A stretch of 64,000 nucleotides of DNA from JL08 sp963765555. Its GTDB lineage: Bacteria > Pseudomonadota > Alphaproteobacteria > Rhodobacterales > Rhodobacteraceae. Positions 1 through 9,007 of this stretch are shown here, in pieces; the first letter of the stretch is position 1; each line of letters starts with the position of its first letter. Where the stretch lies: assembly GCA_963765555.1 (NCBI GenBank), contig CAVXWX010000003.1:310001-374000 (forward strand). The letters are read 5' to 3'. Made by a program: the position numbers and the translations under genes. The notes under the pieces were generated by a model. The model was not told where the DNA came from, did not search any database, and saw nothing but the letters and a program-made list of their open reading frames with translations.

Positions 1-2
1 TC

Positions 3-533
3 ATGCGGCTATACCGCGCCGTGCCGTTTATTGACCGGCATCTGGAGCGCAGCATCATGGTGTATTCCTATCTGCTGATCGCCGCGATCATCTTTGTCGA
101 AGTGTTCCGCCGGTTCGTGTTAAGCCAGCAGGCGCCGTGGTCGACAACCCTGCCGCCGGTTCTGTTCCTGATCATGACGTGGTTCGGCTGTTCCTATAAC
201 ATCCGCTTGCGCACCCATCTGGCATTCAGCGAATTCCGCAGCGCCATGTCGCGCCCGATGCAGATGGCGTGCCTGTCGCTGGATGCGGTGTTGTGGCTGG
301 GCTTTTGCGTCATCGTGGTGGTCACCTCGTCCCGCGTGGCGGCCAATTCGGCGGCCAATTTCCAGATCCTCGCAGGCACCGACAATTTCATGCAGTGGTG
401 GTATCTGGTGCTGGTGCCGGTGGCCTTTGTGCTGATGGCGGGGCGGGTTCTGGAAAACTGGACCGATGATCTTGCCAATTATCGCAGCGGCAAACCGCTG
501 ATCAATCAGGCCGTGATCGGGGGGGATACATAA
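3..533 (+). CDS. TRAP transporter small permease (DctQ family)
   Basis: A 176-residue membrane protein with about four hydrophobic segments, the layout of the DctQ subunit of a TRAP (ATP-independent, binding-protein-dependent) importer in the inner membrane. Its TAA stop overlaps the ATG of the large permease (TAATG at 531-535), so the two are translationally coupled. It sits at the window edge; the substrate-binding protein that would define the substrate is probably to the left, outside. The ATG at 3 fits the family length, but a start further upstream cannot be excluded. The substrate is unknown; an IclR regulator follows the permeases. Confidence 0.85.
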   Translation: MRLYRAVPFIDRHLERSIMVYSYLLIAAIIFVEVFRRFVLSQQAPWSTTLPPVLFLIMTWFGCSYNIRLRTHLAFSEFRSAMSRPMQMACLSLDAVLWLGFCVIVVVTSSRVAANSAANFQILAGTDNFMQWWYLVLVPVAFVLMAGRVLENWTDDLANYRSGKPLINQAVIGGDT

Positions 534-1890
534 TGACCGACGGAACCATTATCACGCTGATATCGCTGGGCGTTACATTCCTGTTCATGCTGGGGGTGCC
601 GGTTTTTCTGATCATTGCCTACTGGGTTGTGGGCACAACATTCGTTCTGGGCCAGACGATGGACAATATCGGCGCGGCCCTGTCGGATGTGTTTACCGAC
701 GGCTTTGCCCTGCTGGCGATGCCGCTTTTCATCCTGACGGGCGATCTGATCAACCAGTCGGGCATTGCCAAGCGATTATCTGATTTCGCCTATGCCTGTC
801 TGGGCTGGCTGCGTGGCGGTCTGGCCATGGCGGCGATTGGCGCGTGCGGCCTGTTTGCCGCCATCTCGGGTTCAAATTCGGCCACGACGGCCACAATCGG
901 GTCCATGTTACACCCTGAAATGGTCAAGGGCGGCTATGACGAACGGTTTTCCGCAGCCACCGCAGCGGCGGGCGGTACGGTCGGCATTATCATTCCGCCT
1001 TCGATCATCTTTATCGTCTACGGCTTCCTGATGAACCTGCCGATTTCGGACCTGTTCATTGCCGGTATCATCCCCGGGGCGTTGATGGTTGCGGCGATGA
1101 GGTCGCGGCCTTTATCATCTGCACGCTGAACGGTTGGGGCCACCTGATCGGGCTAAGTGTTGGCCGTGTGGTCAAAACGGCGTTCGGTGCGTGGCTTGGC
1201 TTTTTCGCCATCGGGCTGGTGCTGTGGGGCATTTACACGGGCAAGTTTTCCCCGACCGAAGCGGCAGGCGTTACGGTGGGGTTCTGTATCATCGTCGGGA
1301 TGATCTGCTACCCGATCAACAAGATGATGAAGAACGATGCCAACACACCGGTCGAGGAAAAAGGGTTTTCCGACATGCTGGTGGTCGAAGGCTTCACGCT
1401 CACACAGGTGCCATCCATCGTTGTCCGTTCGGCGCAGATCACCGGTATTCTGGCGCCACTGATCGGGGTTTCGGTGGTGATGCAGCAAAACCTGTCGCTG
1501 CTGGGGGCGCAGCAGGTGATTGGCGAATTCGTGACCGGCATGGGCGGCTATTACGCGGTGTTGTTCACATCCATGGCCATCGTGTTCGTATCCGGCATGA
1601 TCCTTGAATCCCTGCCTGTCACCATCATTCTGGCCCCGATCCTTGCGCCGATTGCCGCCTCGGTCGGCATTGATCCGATCCACTTCTCGGTGATCTTCCT
1701 TGTCGGGGCGTCCATCGGGTTTATCACGCCGCCTTACGGGTTGAACCTTTATGTGGCGTCGGGTGTGACGGGTGTTCCCTATTTCAGGCTTTTGAAATAC
1801 ACGGTGCCCTATCTGATCGCACTGATCGGCACATGGTTCATCGTGGCGCTCACGCCGCAGCTTGCGTTGATGCTGGTGCCCGAAATCTAA
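533..1890 (+). pseudogene. TRAP transporter large permease (DctM family), frameshifted as read
   Basis: The DctM subunit forms the ion-coupled transport channel of a TRAP importer. The first reading frame (533-1129) carries the usual N-terminal half, including the conserved loop with AISGSNSATTATIGS and the GIIIPPSIIFIVYG segment. It then breaks. The second frame (from about 1103 to 1890) carries the C-terminal half ending in the ITPPYGLNLYV loop. One missing base near 1097-1102 (ATGAGG where ATGATGG would give Met-Met-Val) explains the break; with it restored the gene is 453 codons, close to family length. No other defect is visible, so a sequencing deletion or a very recent mutation is likely. 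Confidence 0.85.
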
Positions 1891-1900
1891 AGGACGGCCC

Positions 1901-2680
1901 ATGCCAGAGGACACCTCGGACACGACAGGGAACATCCCGACAAATCTGCGGGTTCTGTTGCTGCTGGAAGAGGTTGCAAAATCCGGCGTGCCGATCACCC
2001 CGACCGAGGTGAATACAAGGATCGGCCTGCCCAAACCGACAGTGCATCGTCTGTTCGCCACGATGGAGCGGGAAGGGTTCCTGCAACGCGATATTGACGG
2101 GAAATCCTACAGCCCGGGGCCACGCCTGCGCCGGTTTTCGATCGATGTTCTTTCGTCTTTGCGGATCAGAACGGCGCGGGTTGCCGTGCTGACCGCGCTG
2201 GCCGAGGAAATCGGCGAAACCTGCAACATTGCAACGCCGGATCGCGATTGCATGATTTACCTTGATCGGGTGGAAACCAAATGGCCGCTGCGCATTCAAT
2301 TGCCGGTGGGCACAACCGTGCCGTTCCATTGTACAGCCAGTGGCAAGATGTATCTGTCTACCCTGCGCCCGTCGCACCTGCGCACCTATATCCGGTCGGC
2401 CAAACTGTCGCAAAACGCGCCAATGACAGTCACCGACCCCGATGAACTGGCGGCCGAGATCAAAAGGGTGCAGGCGCGGGGCTATTCCACCGATAACGAA
2501 GAATTCATGGAAGGGATGGTGGCCGTGGCCGTTCCGATCAGTGATACAAGCGGGCGGTTGCTGGCCACCTTGTCGGTGCATGCGCCGACCCAGCGGATCA
2601 GTCTGGAAAACCTGCAATCGCACATACCTCTGATCAAGAAAACCGCGCATACGCTGATGGGGCTGATCGCTGAGGATTAG
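1901..2680 (+). CDS. IclR family transcriptional regulator
   Basis: A 259-residue protein with an N-terminal winged helix-turn-helix at about 20-75 (TPTEVNTRIGLPKPTVHRLF) and a C-terminal IclR effector-binding domain at about 90-255, recognisable by HCTASGKMYLS and GYSTDNEEFMEGMVAVAVPI. It starts 10 bases after the TRAP large permease and is probably cotranscribed with it, so it likely controls that transporter and perhaps the convergent operon ending at 2691. IclR proteins usually sense small acids or aromatics; the ligand here is unknown. Confidence 0.9.
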   Translation: MPEDTSDTTGNIPTNLRVLLLLEEVAKSGVPITPTEVNTRIGLPKPTVHRLFATMEREGFLQRDIDGKSYSPGPRLRRFSIDVLSSLRIRTARVAVLTALAEEIGETCNIATPDRDCMIYLDRVETKWPLRIQLPVGTTVPFHCTASGKMYLSTLRPSHLRTYIRSAKLSQNAPMTVTDPDELAAEIKRVQARGYSTDNEEFMEGMVAVAVPISDTSGRLLATLSVHAPTQRISLENLQSHIPLIKKTAHTLMGLIAED

Positions 2681-2690
2681 GGCCCGCCCC

Positions 2691-4205
2691 CTAACTGTGG
2701 CTGCGGCCCTTGTCACCAGTCGGCGAATAGAACCAGTCATCAGGGTAGGGATACCACCAGTCCGCCTCGCGGGCGCGGGGATTGATGACCACCATTTTGG
2801 GCTGGCGGAACGCATCCAGCCCCTGCGTACCCAACGCCCGCCCAAGGCCCGAATTTTTCATGCCGCCAAAGGGCAGCGCATCATTGTCAACCAGCGGATT
2901 GTTGACCCAGACCATACCCGCCTTCAATTCAGTCACGCCGCGAAATGCCTCGTCCAGATCGGACGTGAACACACAGGCCCCAAGGCCGAAGTCTGACGCA
3001 TTGGCCCGCGCCAAAGCCGTATCGAAATCCGGGACACTGATGATCGACACGACAGGGCCGAACACCTCGTCCTGCAACAGGGTCATGTCATCACCCATAT
3101 CTGTCAGGATGGTCGGTTCATAAAACCAGCCCTTGTCCATATCCGGCGGGATACGCCCGCCCAGTGCCACTTTTGCCCCTTTGCGCACGGCATCCGCGAC
3201 CAGCGCGATCACCTTGTCGCGCGCGGGTTTGGAAACCAGCGGCCCGATCTCGGCCACCTCCAGCCCGTTGCCGATGCGCAAGCGTTGCGCCCGTTTGACC
3301 AGCGCGGCAACAAACCGGTCATGCACATCCTCCACCACATAGACCCGCTCGGTCGAGGTGCAGACCTGCCCAGATTGCAAAAACGCGGCTGTGACAACCC
3401 CCGCCGCCGCCACATCGATATCGGCGTGCGCCGAGATGATACAGGGATCACTGCCGCCCGCCTCGATCACTGCCGGTTTCATCTGTTGCGCGGCGGCGAC
3501 CGCCACGGCGCGCCCTGTCGGCACCGATCCGGTAAAGGCGACCGCATGGGTCAGTTTGCTGTCGATCAGGTGTTTGCCCACCGCCCCGTCACCGGGCAGG
3601 CACGCGATCAGATCATCGGGCAAGGCACTGAAATACTGCATGAATTCCATCGTGCACAGCGTCCCCGCAGGCGATGCTTTCAGCACCACACCATTGCCCG
3701 CCGCAAGCGAGGCCGCAATCGTCCAGCAGCCCAGGATCAGCGGGAAATTGTAAGGCACGATATGAACCGATACGCCGTAAGGCTCATAGGTTTGATACTG
3801 GAACGATCCCGGTTGCATCGGCCCCGCGATCTTGCCCGCGTCATGGCGCGCCAGTTCGGCATAGTACCGGAAGACCGCCGGAATATTGGCAATCTCGCCA
3901 ATGGATTCAGGGTAGGGCTTGCCGGTTTCCAGCGTCATCAACCGCGCCACCTGCGTCATGTCCGATGTTTCGATGGCATCGGCGATCCTGTGCAGCACCT
4001 TGGCGCGCGATTTGCAATCTGTGGCGGCCCACCCCGCCTGTGCGGCATTGACCCGCGTCAAAATCTTGTCGATCAGCGGCCCGTCCGGCGCGCCATAAAC
4101 CCCCACATGTTCCAGTGTGGCCGGATTGATCAGGCTGACGGTTTTGCCCGACAGCGCCACATGCACCGGATTGATGAAATAGCTGGCAATTGACGGATCG
4201 AACAT
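2691..4205 (-). CDS. Aldehyde dehydrogenase family protein (NAD(P)-dependent)
   Basis: A full-length 504-residue ALDH. It has the oxyanion Asn153 (PYNFPLILG), the general-base Glu248 (VIEAGGSDP) and the nucleophile Cys282 (SGQVCTSTER). It would oxidise an aldehyde to an acid in the cytoplasm. It is the last gene of the minus-strand block after the polyamine-type ABC importer, a GT1 glycosyltransferase and two cupins, with 29 bases between it and the second cupin. This context suggests oxidation of an aldehyde derived from an imported amine or alcohol. The C-terminus is somewhat extended, with an aromatic-rich tail (DWWYPYPDDWFY). The precise substrate cannot be read from sequence. Confidence 0.85.
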   Translation of the reverse strand: MFDPSIASYFINPVHVALSGKTVSLINPATLEHVGVYGAPDGPLIDKILTRVNAAQAGWAATDCKSRAKVLHRIADAIETSDMTQVARLMTLETGKPYPESIGEIANIPAVFRYYAELARHDAGKIAGPMQPGSFQYQTYEPYGVSVHIVPYNFPLILGCWTIAASLAAGNGVVLKASPAGTLCTMEFMQYFSALPDDLIACLPGDGAVGKHLIDSKLTHAVAFTGSVPTGRAVAVAAAQQMKPAVIEAGGSDPCIISAHADIDVAAAGVVTAAFLQSGQVCTSTERVYVVEDVHDRFVAALVKRAQRLRIGNGLEVAEIGPLVSKPARDKVIALVADAVRKGAKVALGGRIPPDMDKGWFYEPTILTDMGDDMTLLQDEVFGPVVSIISVPDFDTALARANASDFGLGACVFTSDLDEAFRGVTELKAGMVWVNNPLVDNDALPFGGMKNSGLGRALGTQGLDAFRQPKMVVINPRAREADWWYPYPDDWFYSPTGDKGRSHS

Positions 4206-4234
4206 GATGTCCCTTCTGCTGCGTAGACAGCGGC

Positions 4235-4579
4235 TTAGCGGATCATATACACCTTTTTGACAGTCTCGTGCACGGTACAGACACCTTTCCAGTCCTGCGG
4301 GAAAAACGCAGCCGTATCCGGTGTGATTTCAATCACTTCGCCGCTTTCGTGCACATAGGTACAGCGGCCTTCCAGAAAATGGCAGAATTCGTCGCGGGTG
4401 ACGTGGCACGCCCATTTGCCGGGGGTGCAGACCCAAAGGCCGCATTCCGATTGTCCGTCAGGGCCCTTGTACAGCAATTTGCCCGAAGTGTGGGAATGGC
4501 CCTCGATCATGGTGGGGATTTCGCCCCAATCGGCCAGATCGGTCTGGGCCAGCGGATTGTTCATAACAGGGGTGGTCAT
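4235..4579 (-). CDS. Small cupin domain protein (second of tandem pair)
   Basis: A 114-residue single-domain cupin. The conserved core includes CGLWVCTPGKW, an FCHFLEGRCTYVHESGEVIEI strand pair and FFPQDWKGVCTVHE, resembling the Cupin_3 (DUF861) group that includes ureidoglycine aminohydrolase-like and EutQ-like proteins. The ATG at 4579 starts where similarity to the adjacent cupin begins; the frame is open further upstream only as the shadow of that neighbour. It clearly resembles the preceding gene in length and motif order, so the pair arose by duplication. Function unknown: it could be a metal-dependent enzyme or a small-ligand sensor of the pathway. Confidence 0.8.
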   Translation of the reverse strand: MTTPVMNNPLAQTDLADWGEIPTMIEGHSHTSGKLLYKGPDGQSECGLWVCTPGKWACHVTRDEFCHFLEGRCTYVHESGEVIEITPDTAAFFPQDWKGVCTVHETVKKVYMIR

Positions 4580-4590
4580 CGGCGTTCTTT

Positions 4591-4938
4591 CTAAAACAGG
4601 ATGTAGATGTTGCGCATGGTGTCGTGCACTTTGCAGGTGCCTGTCCATCCGGCGGGAAACAGGACGACGGTGCCGGCGGACACTTCGATCACCTCGCCGT
4701 CGTCCTTGGTATAGGTCGCGCGCCCCGCCACGAAATGGCACAGCTCGTCCCGCGGGATCGACAAGGCCCATGTGCCTTCTGTGCAAACCCAGATGCCGGT
4801 TTCGGGGCGGTTGTCCGGCCCCTTGTGTACCAACCTGCCGCTGGAATGGGACGCGCCTGCAATGGCATCGGGCTGCGGCCCCCAATCCACCAGATCACTG
4901 CGGGTCGAGGCCGCGTAAAGATGTGGCGCGCTGCTCAT
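4591..4938 (-). CDS. Small cupin domain protein (first of tandem pair)
   Basis: A 115-residue single-domain cupin with the same motif order as its downstream paralogue (TGIWVCTEGTW, ELCHFVAGRATYTKDDGEVIEV, LFPAGWTGTCKVHDTMRNIY). Its ATG overlaps the stop of the glycosyltransferase (ATGA at 4935-4938), so the two are translationally coupled. Cupins of this Cupin_3-like type bind a divalent metal in a small beta barrel; the conserved His and Glu of the CHF...GEVIE region are candidate ligands. No activity can be assigned. Two copies beside a glycosyltransferase in an ABC-transporter operon is an unusual combination. Confidence 0.8.
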   Translation of the reverse strand: MSSAPHLYAASTRSDLVDWGPQPDAIAGASHSSGRLVHKGPDNRPETGIWVCTEGTWALSIPRDELCHFVAGRATYTKDDGEVIEVSAGTVVLFPAGWTGTCKVHDTMRNIYILF

Positions 4939-6222
4939 CCCTTGGCTTTCAGGATACCGTCCAGAATGCCGGCTGCTTTGGTCGGGCCATGCTGGGATTG
5001 CATCTGCGCCGACGTGGCCGCCAGCTTGGTTTTCAGCGTTTCATCGCTCACGCATGCCTCCAGCGCTTTGGCGAGTTGCTCATCGCGTCCAGTCATAGCG
5101 GTGAAAGCCGAACCCGTGGCCGGTTTCCTGCACCCGCGTTGCGTTGTCATGCCCGTCCCAGACATAGGGCATGATGATCGCGGGCTTGCCGAAATACAGG
5201 CATTCGGTGAAGGAATTGTTGCCGCCATGGTGGATCACCGCATCGACCTGCGGAATAACGGAAGGCTGCGGATACCAGCTTTGGAGATGCACATTGTCGG
5301 GGATGTCGCTGTAATCATCCATGTAATCGCCGACATTTACCAGCGCGCGATAGGGCAGGGTGCTGACGGTTTTGATGATCCGTTTCAAAAGGTCCGTATC
5401 CCCCGCGCCCAGCGACCCGAACGAGATGTAAAGCAGCGGTTTGTCATTGTTGGCCTTGAACGTAGGCACGGCATAGGCCTCTTCCTCGCGCACGCAGCCC
5501 TCAAGATACTGGAACTGGGCCGGGTCCAGCGGGGTTTCACGCTCGAACTTCGCCGCTTCGGGATAGAGCAGCAGGTTCATCGTGGGCGAGGCCTCAAAAA
5601 ACTCCCCGATGGGATAGGCCGCCTCGTCATTTTCGGCCAGAAACGCGTTGTAATCATCGTGGATCGGTTTGATCACTTCGTTGAACTTGGCCTCGTACGC
5701 TTTGTGACAGGCGGTGTCATTCTGCCCGCATCCCGACAGGTGGGGCGGCACCTTGGGGTCGGGAATTTCGTTTTCCGAGCAGGAAATGATGCGCACCCAC
5801 GGCACGCCGAATTGCTTGATCGCAGGAAACATGATCACGTTATCCACACAGATCATGTCAGGCTTGATCTTTGCCAACACGCCGGGCAAATCCTTCTGCG
5901 CCCACTTGGCGCTGTCTACAATCGCCTCCCAGCAATCGCGCACATAATTGTCGATCTGGTCAATCGGGCTTTTGCGGAAGTTGGGGATATGGCCGTTGAT
6001 GAAATCCTCCCAGAATTTTGCCATGGCTTCGGGTTCCATCGGTTCGGACAGCGCGACGGGGTGCGCCTCGAACCCGTAGCCTTCATAGACCTCGACAAAT
6101 CCCGGATCGCTCAGGAACACGGCCTTGTGGCCCAGTTTTTCGCAGGCCTGCGCGATGCCAACGGAATTCAGCGCCGGGCCAAAGGCGGCTTCGGGGAAAA
6201 ATGCGATTGTTTTCTGTGCCAT
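4935..6222 (-). pseudogene. GT1 (UGT/MGT-like) glycosyltransferase, frameshifted as read
   Basis: The first frame (6222-5080) gives an N-terminal acceptor domain beginning TIAFFPEAAFGPALNSVGIA and a C-terminal donor domain with the GT1 signature VDAVIHHGGNNSFTECLYFGKPAIIMPY. GT1 enzymes transfer a sugar from a nucleotide donor to a small acceptor in the cytoplasm. The final 60 residues (DEQLAKALEACVSDETLKTKL...) lie in another frame (4935-about 5090). One extra base near 5086-5090, in a stretch that should read Tyr-Asp-Trp-Thr-Asp-Glu, accounts for the break; correction gives 429 codons. It sits between a polyamine-type ABC importer and two cupins. The sugar acceptor is unknown, and such an enzyme is unexpected in a catabolic transporter operon. 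Confidence 0.8.
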
Positions 6223-6254
6223 GTGGTGTCTCCCTAATGTTGTATTTTGGCGCG

Positions 6255-7317
6255 TCAGGCTGGGGCCAGAACGCGTGAATGTGCTGCGTCCCAGACGCAG
6301 TAAACCTGTTTGCCCGTCGCAATGGAAGCAGGATCAAACTGCCCCGCCTGCATCCGCGCCACGATCACATGCCGCCCGTCGCACACGCGCACATGTACCG
6401 CCAGATCGGACCCGTGATAGGCGGTGTCGAATATGGTTCCGCCAACCGCATTGCGCCCGTCTTTCGGATCGCTGTCCAGCAGCATCACCCGTTCGGGGCG
6501 CACGGCAATAGATGCCGCGCCGCTCGCGTCGTTTGCCCCGCGCAACAGGCCCGCATCCGGCACTTCGACGCCCTGCGGCGTTGCGGTCCCGTCCAGAAAG
6601 TTCATTACCCCGATAAATCCGGCGACAAAGCGGGAATTGGGGTGTTCGTACAGGTCTTGCGGCGTGCCGACCTGCGCGAGCCTGCCCGCATTCAGAACCG
6701 CCACGCGGTCGGCCATCACCAATGCTTCTTCCTGATCGTGGGTGACAATCAGGAACGTGATCCCCACCTCGGCTTGCAGGCGCTTCAGTTCAAGTTGCAT
6801 TTCCTCGCGCAGCTTCTTGTCGAGCGCCGACAGGGGTTCGTCCAGCAACAGCACCTTGGGCCGTTTGACCAGTGCACGCGCCAGCGCCACCCGCTGGCGT
6901 TGCCCGCCTGACAGCTGATCTGGGCGGCGGTTGGCAAACGCGCCCAGTTGCGCGCTGTCCAGCACATCAGCCACGCGGGTGGCAATTTCGGCGCGTGGCA
7001 GGCGTTCCATTTCCAGCCCGTAGGCGATGTTTCTTTCCACACTCATATGCGGGAACAGCGCGTAGGATTGAAACATAAGGTTCAGCGGGCGATTGCGGGC
7101 AGGGGTATGGGTCACATCCTGCCCCGCCACAGATCACGCGGCCTGCCTGGGGTGTTTCAAACCCCGCCAGGGTGCGCAGCAACGTTGTTTTGCCGCAGCC
7201 CGACGGCCCCAGAAGCGCGAAAAATTCATTGTCTTTGATATCCAGCGACACATCGTCGATCGCCGTCACGCTGCCATAGCGTTTGGTGATGTTTTCCATG
7301 CGGATCGAATGGGTCAT
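6255..7317 (-). pseudogene. Spermidine/putrescine-type ABC transporter ATP-binding protein (PotA-like), frameshifted as read
   Basis: The N-terminal part (7317-about 7126) carries the Walker A motif GPSGCGKTT. The rest, in another frame, carries the Q-loop (FQSYALFPHM), signature LSGGQRQRVALARAL, Walker B VLLLDEPLSALD, the switch His and a C-terminal TOBE-like domain (SIAVRPERVMLL). The break is an extra G in the G4 run (plus-strand C run 7122-7125); removing it restores Cys-Gly-Gly-Gln-Asp-Val and 354 codons. The ATG overlaps the stop of the upstream permease (ATGA). It energises import by the two permeases next to it. Polyamine-type transporters also carry other amines, so the substrate is open. 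Confidence 0.85.
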
Positions 7318-8084
7318 CTGGTGAACACCTCGCGGTCGGCCCGCTGGGCAAAAAACACCAAGGCGAAGGACACGAACATGACGATGGTCGCCATGGCGTT
7401 GATCTCGGGCGTGACGCCAAAACGGATCATCGCGTAAATCTGCATCGGCAGCGTGGTCGATGACGTGCCCGGCCCGGCGGTAAAGAACGCGATGATGAAT
7501 TCATCGATGGACAGGGTGAATGACAGCAACGCCCCCGCAATCACCCCCGGCAGGATCGCGGGCAGCAATACGCGTCGGAATGTGGTGAATTCGCTGGCCC
7601 CCAGATCGGCGCTGGCCTCAAGGATCGAATGATCGAAATTGCGCATCCTTGTGCGCACCACGGCCACGACAAAGGCGATGTTGAACACCACATGGCTTAG
7701 AATGATGGAATGCAGGCCCAGCGTGACCGACAGCGCCGAATAGAACGACAGCAGCGCAATCGCCAGCACGATATCGGGGATGATCATCGGCGCGAACAGA
7801 ATCGCATCCAGCGCAGAAGATTGCTTGCGGGTTTCCACGCCCACTGCCAGCAGCGTACCGATGATCGTGGCCAGCACGGTCGATACCACCGCCACGATCA
7901 GCGTATTGCGCGCCGCCGACAGGATCGCCTTGGACTCCAGCAGTTTGCCGTACCATTCAAAGGAAAATCCGGTCCACACCGTGGGCAGCCCCGCACGGTT
8001 GAAACTCAGCACCATCAGCACAAGGATCGGGATGTACAGGAACGCGTAAAACAGCCCCAGATGCAGCTTCAGCCCGTTACCCAT
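7314..8084 (-). CDS. Polyamine-type ABC transporter permease (PotC-like)
   Basis: A six-helix inner-membrane permease of about 256 residues with the binding-protein-dependent transport loop EASADLGASEFTTFRRVLLPAILPG, which docks on the ATPase. I place the start at the ATG at 8084, preceded by GGCAGG and overlapping the end of the upstream permease; an in-frame start at 8099 is possible. It pairs with the PotB-like permease to form the channel. The SIDEFIIAFFTAGPGTSSTTLPMQIY region is typical of the PotC branch. Confidence 0.88.
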   Translation of the reverse strand: MGNGLKLHLGLFYAFLYIPILVLMVLSFNRAGLPTVWTGFSFEWYGKLLESKAILSAARNTLIVAVVSTVLATIIGTLLAVGVETRKQSSALDAILFAPMIIPDIVLAIALLSFYSALSVTLGLHSIILSHVVFNIAFVVAVVRTRMRNFDHSILEASADLGASEFTTFRRVLLPAILPGVIAGALLSFTLSIDEFIIAFFTAGPGTSSTTLPMQIYAMIRFGVTPEINAMATIVMFVSFALVFFAQRADREVFTR

Positions 8085-8937
8085 CCTGCCGCCCCGCATT
8101 GCCCGAGGCGCGGTTGGCCAGCACCGCCTGCGTGAACAACAGCGCCATCATCACCGCAATCAGGAACAGCGACAGCGCCGCGCCAAAGGGCCAGTCACGC
8201 GCGCTCAGGAACTGGTCATAGATCAGGTTGCCCACCATTTGCAGACGCCCGCCGCCCAGCAGATCAGGGGTGATGAAATTGCCGATCGACAGCACAAAGA
8301 CGAACACGCCCCCCGCCGCCACACCGGGAACGGTTTGCGGCAGGATCACGCGGCGAAAGGTTGTCCAGCCAGACGCGCCCAGATCCTGCGAGGCTTCGAT
8401 GGTTTCGCGGTTGATCCGGTTCAGCGATGCGTAAATCGCCAGCACAACAAAGGGCGTATAGTTGTAGACCAGCCCGACCACGATGGCGAAACTGTTGTAC
8501 AGCAGGGGCAGGGGTTCCTCGATCACGCCGATCCCGATCAGCGAATTGTTGATCAGCCCTTCGCGGTTCAGCATCACGATCCAGGCATAGGTGCGGATCA
8601 GATAGTTTGACCAGAACGGCAGGATCACAAGGATCAGCAGAACCGTCTGCCACTGGCGCGGCGCGCGGGTGATGGCATAGGCCGCCGGATAGGCGATCAG
8701 GATCGCAATCAGCGTGGCCAGACCGGCGATTTTCGCCGATTGCAGGAAGATCCCCATATAAAGCGGGTCAAATGCGCGGCTGAAATTTTCAAAGGTAAAG
8801 ACATAATCAATGCCGCCGTAAACGCCCCGTTCAAAGAACGCATAGGTAAAGATCAACCCGCAGGGGATGACCATCAGCAAGGCAAGCCAGCCCAGCCCGG
8901 GGCCAAGCAGGATCGCGGATTTAAGGCGAGAATTCAT
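8077..8937 (-). CDS. Polyamine-type ABC transporter permease (PotB-like)
   Basis: A 286-residue inner-membrane permease with about six transmembrane helices. It carries the EAA-type loop EASQDLGASGWTTFRRVILPQTVPG and PotB-like features (FWSNYLIRTYAWIVMLNREG; IGNFITPDLLGG). It follows the binding-protein gene, separated by about 70 bases that hold a stable stem-loop (8965-8994). With the PotC-like and PotA-like neighbours it forms a complete importer for a polyamine or other cationic amine. Confidence 0.88.
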   Translation of the reverse strand: MNSRLKSAILLGPGLGWLALLMVIPCGLIFTYAFFERGVYGGIDYVFTFENFSRAFDPLYMGIFLQSAKIAGLATLIAILIAYPAAYAITRAPRQWQTVLLILVILPFWSNYLIRTYAWIVMLNREGLINNSLIGIGVIEEPLPLLYNSFAIVVGLVYNYTPFVVLAIYASLNRINRETIEASQDLGASGWTTFRRVILPQTVPGVAAGGVFVFVLSIGNFITPDLLGGGRLQMVGNLIYDQFLSARDWPFGAALSLFLIAVMMALLFTQAVLANRASGNAGRQDG

Positions 8938-8964
8938 TGTGGTCTGTCTGGCATGTTAGTGCGG

Positions 8965-8994
8965 GGATACGCGGCGCATGGGGGCCGCGTATCC
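8965..8994 (-). other. Intercistronic stem-loop between binding-protein and permease genes
   Basis: A perfect 11-bp inverted repeat (GGATACGCGGC / GCCGCGTATCC) with an 8-base loop lies between the PotD-like gene (stop at 9008) and the PotB-like gene (start 8937). It lacks a following T run on the minus strand, so it looks like an mRNA-stabilising or attenuating hairpin rather than a full terminator. Such elements commonly give binding proteins more transcript than their permeases. Confidence 0.6.
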
Positions 8995-9007
8995 GCCATT
9001 TCAGGAC

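Noticed and set aside
1097..1102. Programmed ribosomal frameshifting as explanation for the split genes
   Set aside because: No slippery heptamer or pseudoknot pattern is shared between sites; shifts go both ways and occur in unrelated genes.
4624..6237. A 537-codon open frame on the plus strand
   Set aside because: It is exactly antisense to the glycosyltransferase and cupin genes, shows no domain motifs and has the His/Arg-rich composition typical of antisense frames in GC-rich coding DNA.
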